Below, piece by piece: positions 1-7,502 of a stretch of 19,697 nt of DNA. The position numbers and the translations under genes are program-made. Position 1 is the first letter of the stretch. Each line of letters starts with the position of its first letter. The notes below the pieces were generated by a model. That model was not told the DNA's origin. It searched no databases and saw only the letters and a program-made list of their open reading frames with translations. Location of the stretch: NCBI GenBank assembly GCA_030632865.1, contig DAOVTY010000017.1, positions 1-19,697 of the forward strand, in the 5' to 3' direction. The DNA is from Bacteroidota bacterium. GTDB taxonomy: Bacteria; Bacteroidota; Bacteroidia; Bacteroidales; Prolixibacteraceae.

Positions 1-801
1 AGCTAATTCCAGAAAACCTATCTCCGAATTGTTTAACTCAAAATCAATTTCAATATTTTTATTCTGATTGTTTTTATTTAGAAAAATTGAAACGTTTGAA
101 TTACTAATATCAGAATATTTACTTTTTAGGTTTAAATTATTTATTTCTATTAGTTTGTTTGTTGTTATAATATCTGCCGAAAACTCTTCGAGATATAGTT
201 TGTTACCATCGTTAAAATTTAAGCTGTTTATTTTAAACTGAACAGAGTCTTTGAAATTTTCAAATTCTGAAATGTTTAAATTAATATCGTAAACAAAAAT
301 ATCGTCTTCCTCTTTTGTTACGAGATTGTCATACGAAATTTTTGAATTATGAAAACCAAACTGATTACAATAAACTTTCCACAACGATGAACTTTCATCA
401 TTTCTTTGTAACGAATCGAAAATGAAACTAAAATTGAAATGATTTAAAGAGTCATGTTCTACTGCAATTTTGTTATTATCAAAGTTTAATTCACTAAGAA
501 TAAGTCTTTTATCTTTTATTTTCAGCGAGTCAATATTTGCAGTAATTAATTTAGTAAACCAAATTGTATCATTTTTTTGTCCTTTAATTAGAACGTCGGT
601 TAAAACTATTTTATTAAAAAACTCAATATCAACCTTCCCAATTTTAATGTCAGAATTTAGTTGAGCAGAAATTTGTTCGATAATTTTATGAGTTATAAAG
701 GTCTGTACTTTACTACTAAATATGGCAAAAGAAGTAGCTCCAGTTATTGCAAAAAGCAACACGGTTACTATAATCGTTATTTTCCAACCTTTTTTGATAA
801 T
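1..801 (-). CDS. TamB-like translocation/assembly protein, N-terminal part (runs off the window)
   Basis: The minus strand is open from an in-frame TAA at 811-813 to the window edge, about 267 codons. It begins with a short basic stretch (IKKGWK), then one hydrophobic anchor (ITIIVTVLLFAITGATSFAIF), then a long beta-rich region with alternating polar and hydrophobic residues, including KIGKVDIEFFNKIVLTDVLI. That is the usual start of the large AsmA/TamB proteins of Bacteroidota: an inner-membrane anchor followed by a periplasmic beta-helical domain that carries lipids or helps outer-membrane assembly. Being divergent from tsaD is typical of the phylum as I know it. The frame has no ATG; the best N-terminus needs an ATT codon at 799-801, and the first canonical codon (GTG, 760-762) lies inside the anchor. 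Most of the protein is outside the window, so the name rests on architecture and context, not on the diagnostic C-terminal domain. Confidence 0.72.
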   Translation of the reverse strand, partial: MIKKGWKITIIVTVLLFAITGATSFAIFSSKVQTFITHKIIEQISAQLNSDIKIGKVDIEFFNKIVLTDVLIKGQKNDTIWFTKLITANIDSLKIKDKRLILSELNFDNNKIAVEHDSLNHFNFSFIFDSLQRNDESSSLWKVYCNQFGFHNSKISYDNLVTKEEDDIFVYDINLNISEFENFKDSVQFKINSLNFNDGNKLYLEEFSADIITTNKLIEINNLNLKSKYSDISNSNVSIFLNKNNQNKNIEIDFELNNSEIGFLELA

Positions 802-852
802 TTTGTATTTTTAAAAAACGAACTTATACTTTTTCGTTTAATTTATATGAGA

Positions 853-874
853 GGTTAACAAATATTTGTTAACC
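853..874. promoter_or_regulatory. Perfect 22-bp palindrome in the tamB/tsaD divergent spacer
   Basis: The arms GGTTAACAAAT and ATTTGTTAACC are exact reverse complements with no spacer. The site lies about 50 bp upstream of the possible tamB start and 55 bp upstream of the tsaD start, where a dimeric repressor could act on both promoters. As RNA it would be a weak AT-rich hairpin without a T tract, so an operator is likelier than a terminator. No regulator is known from this sequence. Confidence 0.45.
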
Positions 875-929
875 AGCTATTATTAATAAAGTAAAAGGGT
901 TAATAACGTTGAAAGTGGTTTTGAGTTTT

Positions 930-1958
930 ATGAATAAAAAAAATATTACAATTTTAGGAATTGAGTCTTCTTGTGACGATACTTCGGCTGCAATTATTCG
1001 CGATGGAGTAATTCTTTCTAATGTAGTTGCAAATCAGAAAGTACACGAAGAATATGGCGGAGTTGTGCCAGAATTGGCATCGCGGGCTCATCAACAAAAT
1101 ATTATTCCTGTGGTAGACATGGCAATTAAAAATGCAGGAATTGCCAAAAGCGAAATTAGTGCAGTTGCTTTTACGCGTGGCCCCGGTTTGTTAGGTTCGT
1201 TGCTTGTTGGAACGTCTTTTGCCAAAGGTTTTTCGCTGGCAGCTAACATTCCATTAATCGATGTTAATCATTTGCAGGGTCATGTTTTAGCACTTTTCAT
1301 TCAAGAAAATGGAGTAGATTTTAATCCACCTAAATTCCCATTTTTATGCCTTTTGGTTTCCGGTGGTAATTCGCAGATTATTTTGGTTCGCGATTATCTT
1401 AAAATGGAAGTGATTGGACAAACAATAGACGATGCTGCCGGCGAAGCTTTTGATAAATGCGCAAAAGTTATGGGCTTGCCTTATCCTGGAGGTCCGCATG
1501 TAGATAGGTTAGCAAAAACTGGCGACCCACTTAAATTTGAATTTTCTAGACCGCGAATTAAAGGGTTAGATTATAGTTTTAGTGGATTGAAAACTAACTT
1601 TTTATATTTTCTCCGCGATAGTATTAAAGAGAATGAAAATTTTGTCGAAGAAAATTTAAATGACTTGTGTGCATCAATTCAATACACAATTGTTGAAATT
1701 CTTTTAAGCAAATTAAAACGTGCCGCCAAAGAAACCGGAGTTAAAGAAGTTACAGTTGCCGGTGGAGTTTCTGCAAATTCAGGATTACGAAAAGCACTGA
1801 AAGATAATGCTGAGAAATATCGATGGAATCTCGTAATTCCAAAATTTGAATTTACAATGGATAATGCTGCAATGATTGCGATTACAGGGTATTATAAGTA
1901 TTTGAATAATGAGTTTGCAGGGCAAAATGTGGTCCCGTTTGCAAAAACTAAATTGTAG
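930..1958 (+). CDS. tsaD: tRNA N6-adenosine threonylcarbamoyltransferase TsaD
   Basis: Catalytic subunit of the t6A37 tRNA-modification enzyme, which transfers threonylcarbamoyl from threonylcarbamoyl-AMP to A37 of ANN-decoding tRNAs together with TsaB and TsaE. The 342-residue length is normal. Visible family motifs are GIESSCDDTS near the N-terminus, the iron-binding NHLQGH (His114 and His118), LLVSGGNSQI, DDAAGEAFDK, SFSGLKT, VAGGVSANSGLR, and the C-terminal MDNAAM whose Asp is the third metal ligand. The frame can be extended to a TTG at 909, but family proteins start close to the first beta strand (ITILGIESS), so the ATG at 930 is chosen. sfsA follows after 29 bp on the same strand and is probably co-transcribed. 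Confidence 0.97.
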   Translation: MNKKNITILGIESSCDDTSAAIIRDGVILSNVVANQKVHEEYGGVVPELASRAHQQNIIPVVDMAIKNAGIAKSEISAVAFTRGPGLLGSLLVGTSFAKGFSLAANIPLIDVNHLQGHVLALFIQENGVDFNPPKFPFLCLLVSGGNSQIILVRDYLKMEVIGQTIDDAAGEAFDKCAKVMGLPYPGGPHVDRLAKTGDPLKFEFSRPRIKGLDYSFSGLKTNFLYFLRDSIKENENFVEENLNDLCASIQYTIVEILLSKLKRAAKETGVKEVTVAGGVSANSGLRKALKDNAEKYRWNLVIPKFEFTMDNAAMIAITGYYKYLNNEFAGQNVVPFAKTKL

Positions 1959-1971
1959 TTCAGAGTTCAGA
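1958..1971. repeat. Two tandem copies of heptamer GTTCAGA
   Basis: GTTCAGA occurs twice in tandem, starting on the last base of the tsaD stop codon and filling part of the short tsaD-sfsA spacer. Alone it is too short to mean much. It is listed because two other spacers in the window carry degenerate period-7 repeats. Confidence 0.35.
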
Positions 1972-1987
1972 TTTTAATATACTAGAA

Positions 1988-2680
1988 ATGATATTTCAAA
2001 ATAAATTAGTACATGGCACATTAATAAAGCGCTATAAGCGGTTTTTGGCTGATGTAAGATTAGACGATGGAACAGAAGTAGTTGCGCACTGCACAAATTC
2101 TGGATCTATGAAAAGTTGTTTAGAAAATGGTGCAGAAGTTTATTTAACGCCTGTAAACAATCCCAAACGCAAAACAAAATTTACTTGGGAAATGATTAAA
2201 ATAAATGGCGATTGGGTTGGGATTAACACCGGAAACCCAAATAAACTCGCTTTTGATGCTATTTCTGCTGGAATTATTCCTGAATTAACAGGTTACACAA
2301 ATGTAAAACGAGAGGTAACTTTTGGCGATTCGCGGTTTGATATTTTTGCTAAAAACGAAAATGAGAAGTGTTTTGTTGAAGTTAAGAATGTATCGTTAAA
2401 GGAAGGAAAATATGCACTTTTCCCAGATTCTGTTACCACTCGCGGACAAAAACATTTACGCACCTTAATGGAAGTAAAAGCAAAAGGAATTCGTGCGGTA
2501 ATGTTATATATTATTCAGAGAAGCGATGTTGAAATTTTTGCTCCGGCCAAAGATATTGATGCTAAATATGCTGAGATATTAAAAGAAGCTGTTAACGCTG
2601 GTGTCGAGGTAATTCCTATGCAGGCAAAAGTAACTCCGGGAAAAATTGAATTAATTAAAAAATTACCTTTTGAAATATGA
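1988..2680 (+). CDS. sfsA: DNA/RNA nuclease SfsA family protein
   Basis: Full-length member of the SfsA family (230 residues), named after the E. coli sugar-fermentation-stimulation gene and now regarded as a nucleic-acid binding or nuclease protein with a PD-(D/E)XK-like C-terminal fold. Visible marks are CTNSGSM at residues 35-41 (the family's NxGSM signature), the motif-II Asp in SRFDIF (Asp118), the E-x-K pair in FVEVKNVSL (Glu131, Lys133), and FPDSVTTRG near 145-153, which is strongly conserved in the family. The N-terminal half should be the OB-like domain. The ATG at 1988 gives a standard N-terminus. Its cellular role is poorly defined; the family assignment is firm, the function less so. 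Confidence 0.93.
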   Translation: MIFQNKLVHGTLIKRYKRFLADVRLDDGTEVVAHCTNSGSMKSCLENGAEVYLTPVNNPKRKTKFTWEMIKINGDWVGINTGNPNKLAFDAISAGIIPELTGYTNVKREVTFGDSRFDIFAKNENEKCFVEVKNVSLKEGKYALFPDSVTTRGQKHLRTLMEVKAKGIRAVMLYIIQRSDVEIFAPAKDIDAKYAEILKEAVNAGVEVIPMQAKVTPGKIELIKKLPFEI

Positions 2681-2692
2681 TTAAGAGTTGTT

Positions 2693-2726
2693 ATTCAGGG
2701 CGCGACTTGGAGTCGCCGCCCTGAAT
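2693..2726. terminator. GC-rich hairpin between converging sfsA and the DUF4251 gene
   Basis: Outer arms ATTCAGGGCG (2693-2702) and CGCCCTGAAT (2717-2726) pair perfectly. Inner arms CGACT and AGTCG close a TGG loop, with one unpaired C at 2716. This gives a 15-bp stem in very AT-rich surroundings, between two genes that converge, so a bidirectional transcription terminator is likely. A run of six T follows at about 2738-2743 on the plus strand; the minus side has no good T tract. The GC-rich core stands out in composition and could instead be a REP-like mobile hairpin. Confidence 0.7.
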
Positions 2727-2735
2727 TTATAATTA

Positions 2736-3251
2736 CTATTTTTTCTCCTCAACTTTTACAATATCTCCATAATATGAAATTATCGAACGGCTAGTACTAT
2801 TAACACTTAACGAAGTTGATCCTGTTTCGCTAATTTGAAATGTAAAATCTAATCTGTCGTTATCATTGCTTGCTTCAAGTTTTACCATGTAACCTTTTTT
2901 TGTCTCTTCAAACGTGTAATTTTCAATGGGTTGAATGAAAATCATCGGTGATTGGCTGCTACCGTAATTTGCTGTATGAGCTCTTCCAAAATATGGTAAG
3001 TAACAGTTTATTGTGTCATTTTCAATTCGTACTTCGTAGCTTGATGTTAAGCTTTTGCTTCTCATTCCGGAAGGTAGTACTTGCGTTGCTTCAAAAACAT
3101 AAACTTTATTTTCAAGTGCAGTTTTTGTTTGTTCAATTTGTATTGCCTCTTTTGCGGCTCTTTTCTCTTTTCTCGTTTGTTTCTTACTTTCCTGAGCATT
3201 AGTTGAAACAAAGGCTAAAACCAGAATCCAGATAATTAAAATGTTTCTCAT
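2736..3251 (-). CDS. DUF4251 family exported protein
   Basis: 171-residue protein with a clear Sec signal peptide (MRNILIIWILVLAFVSTNAQ, cleavage probably just before the Gln of NAQE). A highly basic, charged linker follows (KKQTRKEKRAAKEA), then a beta-rich domain with YVFEATQVLPSG, YEVRIENDTINCYLPYFGRAHTA and the conserved-looking YTFEETKKGYMVKLEA. This layout matches the Bacteroidota-specific DUF4251 family, whose members are periplasmic or surface proteins of unknown role. It is the last gene of a same-strand run that includes two sulfatases, but 182 bp separate it from the nearest one, so membership of that transcription unit is uncertain. It ends 10 bp from the hairpin at 2693-2726. Confidence 0.85.
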   Translation of the reverse strand: MRNILIIWILVLAFVSTNAQESKKQTRKEKRAAKEAIQIEQTKTALENKVYVFEATQVLPSGMRSKSLTSSYEVRIENDTINCYLPYFGRAHTANYGSSQSPMIFIQPIENYTFEETKKGYMVKLEASNDNDRLDFTFQISETGSTSLSVNSTSRSIISYYGDIVKVEEKK

Positions 3252-3329
3252 CTCTTTTTAATTTTAAAATATTAATTTTTGTTTATTAAGATATGATGTA
3301 ATGGCTGTTGTCACTTCATCAAGGAATTA

Positions 3330-3357
3330 GACTGTTGACAACTGACCATTTACTTGT
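3330..3357. repeat. Degenerate heptamer repeat (GACnnnn)
   Basis: Read in steps of seven the bases are GACTGTT, GACAACT, GACCATT and TACTTGT, so GAC or TAC recurs every 7 bp while the other four positions vary. It lies in the 182-bp spacer between the small sulfatase and the DUF4251 gene. It looks like a decayed tandem array, similar in period to the one at 16450-16484. Confidence 0.4.
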
Positions 3358-3433
3358 AGTTCAATTAATGTCATTCTATCAACTGAAACTTGTTTTCTTA
3401 ATTGTAATTATCATGATGTTTATTTGGTTTATA

Positions 3434-5017
3434 TTACAATCCAATATTTTTAGGAGGATATTTTTTAAAGGTAGCTGCATGCACCTTTAATTGAGCTCCT
3501 AAAGTTGCTAGCCAAGCGGTTCTTCTATGTCCAACTGGCATCTCTTCTTTTGGGTCAATATACAAATTAAATGTCCAAGGCGCTATTCCTACATTTTGAA
3601 TAGTTGCATAATCTATCCACATATGAGGTGCACTAGGGATAACCACTTTAATATGTTGTTTATATTCACGTATTCTTACAGCCATTAATTCTTTTCCCCA
3701 CCAGAAGTAAACTGATTCACGATTACCTTTTCCATCTTCATTAAACAAAAAACTTGACTGATCAATAAAATCATAGTATCTATCTGTTGGTAATTTATCA
3801 TTTGAAACACCAGCTAATCTTAAACTTGTTCCAAAAAGATCCATTAAATCAAAAACATCATCGCTTTGTCTTCCTGGGGTTATCATTCCTTTCCAATAAG
3901 CTATACCTGGAATTCGAACTCCGCCTTCCCAAGTTGTTCCTTTTGCTCCTCGAAATGGAGTATAACCTCCATCAGGCCACGCATCCATTTGGGGTCCATT
4001 ATCAGATGTAATAAATATAAAAGTATTTTCTAAAACTCCTGCCTCTTCTAATGCTTTTACAATGTTCCCAATGTGCATATCAACTTCCACAACTGCATTC
4101 TTATATTGATATTTTGCTTTGCTTAATCCTCTATAATCTGGATTGTCCTGATTATCGGCATGCACTTTTAAGAAAGCATGCTCTAAGAAAAATGGTTTGT
4201 CTGATTTTGCAAATTCTGCAATTTTTGCAACTGTAAAGTCCGCTAAAACTTGGTCTGCACGCCCCATGTCTTCTAGCGATTTTACTTCGCTTACTTCTTC
4301 TGTTTTTCCGCCTTTAAAACCATGAATTAAGTGAGTGTTGGTTTTAATCTCGTTAAAGGTTTTCATATAATCAGGGTTCATTGTCAAGTCAGGGTATCGA
4401 TGCCAATCTACACCTTGCGAAATTTCCTTTGGTGCAGAATAATATCCGTAAAATTCATCAAACCCAATATCCTGAGGTCTCATTCCTTCCAATTCGCCCA
4501 CATGCCATTTACCTGTAAGAATTGTATTGTAACCAGCATTACTTAAAAGCGTTGGCAAACTTATTTCGTCCTCCCAAGGATTAGCAGTAATTTTATCACC
4601 AGATAATATTGGACGAGTAAGTCCTGATCTTATAGGTAAACGACCTGTTAAAACTGCAGCTCGTGTAGGTGTACAGGTTTGTTGTGAATAGCAAGAAGTT
4701 AGTTTTAATCCTTCGGCCGCAATTTTATCCATATTTGGCGTTGCTGCTCCAATGGCAGCTCCACCGCCATAACAACCAGGGTCACCATAACCCATATCGT
4801 CAACAATTATCCAAACAATATTTGGTTTTTTGCCTGTTTTCTTTTCAAGATCAGCTAATTTTTCTGCTGCTGCTTTATCTTGCTCAGGATGTGGAATACT
4901 TGGTTCAAAGTTTTCGGCTGTTCGCACAGAGCGATCAAATTTTTGTGCGTTTGTTCTTTGCATATTTATTCCTATGAAGGCAATAAATAGAAATGCTGTA
5001 ATAATTGTTTTTTTCAT
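3434..5017 (-). CDS. Secreted S1-family arylsulfatase (527 aa)
   Basis: Formylglycine-dependent sulfatase that hydrolyses sulfate esters. A Sec signal peptide (cleavage near TNA-Q, residue 24) places it in the periplasm or outside. The catalytic set looks complete: metal ligands Asp73 and Asp74 in VDDMGYGD, the formylglycine Cys115 in CTPTR followed by AAVLTGR, Lys170 and His172 in TGKWH, His286 in KVHADN, Asp339 and Asn340 in TSDNG, and Lys359 in FRGAKG. The Cys-x-Pro-Thr-Arg form needs maturation by an anSME radical-SAM or FGE enzyme, neither of which is in the window. It lies 97 bp downstream of a second, larger sulfatase on the same strand, with a 28-bp palindrome between them. The fold family is certain; the substrate is not, and the precise subfamily should be taken from alignment. 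Confidence 0.95.
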   Translation of the reverse strand: MKKTIITAFLFIAFIGINMQRTNAQKFDRSVRTAENFEPSIPHPEQDKAAAEKLADLEKKTGKKPNIVWIIVDDMGYGDPGCYGGGAAIGAATPNMDKIAAEGLKLTSCYSQQTCTPTRAAVLTGRLPIRSGLTRPILSGDKITANPWEDEISLPTLLSNAGYNTILTGKWHVGELEGMRPQDIGFDEFYGYYSAPKEISQGVDWHRYPDLTMNPDYMKTFNEIKTNTHLIHGFKGGKTEEVSEVKSLEDMGRADQVLADFTVAKIAEFAKSDKPFFLEHAFLKVHADNQDNPDYRGLSKAKYQYKNAVVEVDMHIGNIVKALEEAGVLENTFIFITSDNGPQMDAWPDGGYTPFRGAKGTTWEGGVRIPGIAYWKGMITPGRQSDDVFDLMDLFGTSLRLAGVSNDKLPTDRYYDFIDQSSFLFNEDGKGNRESVYFWWGKELMAVRIREYKQHIKVVIPSAPHMWIDYATIQNVGIAPWTFNLYIDPKEEMPVGHRRTAWLATLGAQLKVHAATFKKYPPKNIGL

Positions 5018-5044
5018 GATGATTTTTATTTTAAGATTTTAACT

Positions 5045-5072
5045 TTTGCATATATATATATATATATGCAAA
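5045..5072. repeat. 28-bp perfect palindrome with a (TA)8 core
   Basis: TTTGCA (5045-5050), eight TA dinucleotides, then TGCAAA (5067-5072): the whole 28 bp equals its own reverse complement. It lies in the 97-bp gap between the two sulfatase genes, 28 bp upstream of the small sulfatase start. It could extrude as a cruciform, form an RNA hairpin in a polycistronic message, or be a slippage-prone microsatellite between two fixed binding half-sites. Confidence 0.6.
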
Positions 5073-5114
5073 TGCTTAATTTTCGAATAAAATAATATAT
5101 GATTTAAAAAAAAA

Positions 5115-7502
5115 TCATAATAGTTTTATGTGAACTGTGTTGATTTTTCCGTCATATTTAAATGGTACTCTTTCAAAATAATCGAAAGATACGGGAGAGC
5201 CCAAATCAATTCCAACATCTAATGTTTCGCTGGCAGAAAATGCTAATGGTACTGTTCCTGTTGTTTTTAATTCACCTACTTGTTTCCCATCAACCACCAT
5301 CGTAATTGTTGCGGGTGCTCCCGGTTTATTATCTTTAATATTTGTGGTTATTTCAAATATATGTTTACCATCTGCAATTTTATTTTTACTTGAAACTTTA
5401 AACTGATGAATAATCATCATATTGTATTCGTATTTCAAATAACCATTATCCATGTAGCATGTTAAACCTCCTCCAATTCCACCAAGGGCATATAATACCC
5501 CACTTTGATTAGTCTTCGTTTCTAAATCAATAACAACTTTATTGCTTTTTTTACCCAATCCAGGCGCTGCAAATTCTGGCATTCTGGTTGTACTTTGAGT
5601 AAAATTCCATTCGGTGTATGGCGATGAAATTACGTCTTCGGGATGTATTCTCAACCAAATACCACCACCAATAGGAAAATCTTTGTTTTTCTTAGCTTCT
5701 TCTAAAAACAACCTTTTTAACTCAGCTAATTTTTCGGGGTTTTCTATTGAAACATCACGTGCTTGAGAAAAATCATTACTCAAATCATACAACTGCCAAA
5801 CATCTTTATCTGAATCCCAATCAGCCAATCCTTTTTGGGCCGAAATCCATGGGTATAATGGTCCAAACGTACTTGCAAACCAACCTTCGTGATAAATACC
5901 ACGACTTCCGTTATTATCAAAAAACTGCGTTTTCTTCGGGTTTTCAGCTTTCGCATCTGTAAATGTTGCTGCAAAACTTTTCCCATCAATTGGGTCTTGT
6001 GGGTAGCCGTTTACTACTTTTGGATGAGGTATGTTTAAAATATCGTAAATAGTTGGTGCGATATCGTTGACATGTAAAAATTGCTCTCTTGGGGTTTCGT
6101 CGTGCTTAATTTTTTTAGGCCATGAAATCACCATTGGGTTACGTGTGCCGCCAAAATGCGCAGCAATTAATTTAGTACTTCTAAAAGGAGTACTTCCTGC
6201 CCAAGCCCATCCTGCATGGTAAATATTCTCTACTTTATTTGTTCCTAAAACATCTAACCCTCCAATTTTCTCAAGGGCATCAATTTGTTGCTGAATGGTA
6301 TTTGGAATTTGATTTTGAGCTAATAATTCGCTAATGCTACCATTTTGACCTTCGGCAGACGAACCATTATCTCCAAAAATATAAATAACAATGGTGTTAT
6401 CTTTATAATCCATATCTTCCATACCATCTAATAGTTTACCAACTTGATGGTCGGTGTGTTCTACAAAACCTGCAAACACTTCCATTAACCGAATTTGGAA
6501 AGCTCTTTCCGCTTCAGGAATACTTGCCCACGAAGCCATGGTAGAATCTCTCGGAGTTAACGCTGTACCTTTTGGAATAATTCCCATTTCTAACTGACGT
6601 TTATATACTCTCTCACGATACGCATCCCAACCATCATTAAATTTCCCTTTGTATTTGTCAGACCATTCTTTAAAAACATGATGTGGTCCGTGGGCAGCTC
6701 CGGGAGCCCAATACATAAAAAAGGGTTTGTCGGGGGCAAACGCTTTGTGCTCAGCCAACCACTTTAATCCTTGGTTGGCCATGTCTTCAGTTAAATGATA
6801 TTTCGGATCGTGTGGCGGTTCAATGGCATTATAGTTTTCAAATAACCTTGGTTCGTATTGAGATGTTTCTCCGGCAAGAAAACCGTAGAAATATTCAAAG
6901 CCATAACCATTTGGCCAAAAATCTTTTGGTCCCATAGCTGTAGTTTGGTTGGCAGGTGAGTTATGCCATTTTCCGAAAGCAGAGGTGTTATAACCATAAT
7001 CCTTTAATATTTCAGCCATTGTAGCCGATGTTTTTGGAATAATACCACTGTAGCCATCAAAATTAACAGCTCTTTCTGCAATTGTTCCATTTCCTACCCG
7101 GGTATGATTTCGTCCTGTAAGGATAGAAGCACGTGTTGGAGAGCAAATTGCAACCGTGTGAAAATGGTTGTAAATAATTCCTTCATCAGCTAATCTACTC
7201 AAATTAGGAGTAGCTACTTCTCCTCCAAATGTTTCTGAAATCCCAAAACCAACATCATCAATTAATACAATAAGTACGTTGGGTGCATCTTTTGGTAAAT
7301 GAGAAGTTTTTGGCCAAGGTGCCAATTTGCTTTCGGCCAAAGTTTGACCAGTTTGACTAGTTGATGGTTCTGCTGGAAAGGGGAGAATACTGCCGTCTTG
7401 GTTTTGATTTATCCCTAAATTGTTAGATTGTTTAGGCTGATCACATCCTGCTATTAGAATCACAAATCCTATAACAACTATTTTTATTTTTTTTAATTTC
7501 AT
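5115..7502 (-). CDS. Large lipoprotein arylsulfatase (AtsA/AtsD-like, 795 aa)
   Basis: Sulfatase of the long form (about 790 residues) known from mycobacterial AtsA/AtsD and from alkyl- and arylsulfatases assigned to S1_4. A signal sequence ends in lipobox LIAGC (Cys20), so it should be a lipid-anchored envelope enzyme. Catalytic residues visible are Asp82 and Asp83 (LIDDVGFG), Cys120 in CSPTR followed by ASILTGR, Lys178 and His180 (FGKWH), His271 and His274 (AAHGPH), Asp378 and Asn379 (FGDNG), and Lys444 (FRSTK). After the sulfatase core, a beta-rich C-terminal part (about 630-795, with ALGGIGGGLTCYMDNGYL) is typical of this long subfamily. Its ATG overlaps the stop of the upstream channel gene by 4 bp, so the two are probably translationally coupled. 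Substrate unknown; small or aromatic sulfate esters are an inference from the subfamily and the neighbouring channel. Confidence 0.95.
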   Translation of the reverse strand: MKLKKIKIVVIGFVILIAGCDQPKQSNNLGINQNQDGSILPFPAEPSTSQTGQTLAESKLAPWPKTSHLPKDAPNVLIVLIDDVGFGISETFGGEVATPNLSRLADEGIIYNHFHTVAICSPTRASILTGRNHTRVGNGTIAERAVNFDGYSGIIPKTSATMAEILKDYGYNTSAFGKWHNSPANQTTAMGPKDFWPNGYGFEYFYGFLAGETSQYEPRLFENYNAIEPPHDPKYHLTEDMANQGLKWLAEHKAFAPDKPFFMYWAPGAAHGPHHVFKEWSDKYKGKFNDGWDAYRERVYKRQLEMGIIPKGTALTPRDSTMASWASIPEAERAFQIRLMEVFAGFVEHTDHQVGKLLDGMEDMDYKDNTIVIYIFGDNGSSAEGQNGSISELLAQNQIPNTIQQQIDALEKIGGLDVLGTNKVENIYHAGWAWAGSTPFRSTKLIAAHFGGTRNPMVISWPKKIKHDETPREQFLHVNDIAPTIYDILNIPHPKVVNGYPQDPIDGKSFAATFTDAKAENPKKTQFFDNNGSRGIYHEGWFASTFGPLYPWISAQKGLADWDSDKDVWQLYDLSNDFSQARDVSIENPEKLAELKRLFLEEAKKNKDFPIGGGIWLRIHPEDVISSPYTEWNFTQSTTRMPEFAAPGLGKKSNKVVIDLETKTNQSGVLYALGGIGGGLTCYMDNGYLKYEYNMMIIHQFKVSSKNKIADGKHIFEITTNIKDNKPGAPATITMVVDGKQVGELKTTGTVPLAFSASETLDVGIDLGSPVSFDYFERVPFKYDGKINTVHIKLL

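Noticed and set aside
909..929. TTG-initiated extension of tsaD by seven codons
   Set aside because: TsaD proteins begin just before the first strand (ITILGIESS); the ATG at 930 is nearer the family N-terminus, and the extension has no conserved residues.
3308..3490. 60-codon plus-strand frame in the spacer and 3' end of the small sulfatase
   Set aside because: It overlaps the sulfatase end by about 57 bp in antisense, has no recognisable domain and is explained by the AT-rich spacer and heptamer repeat.
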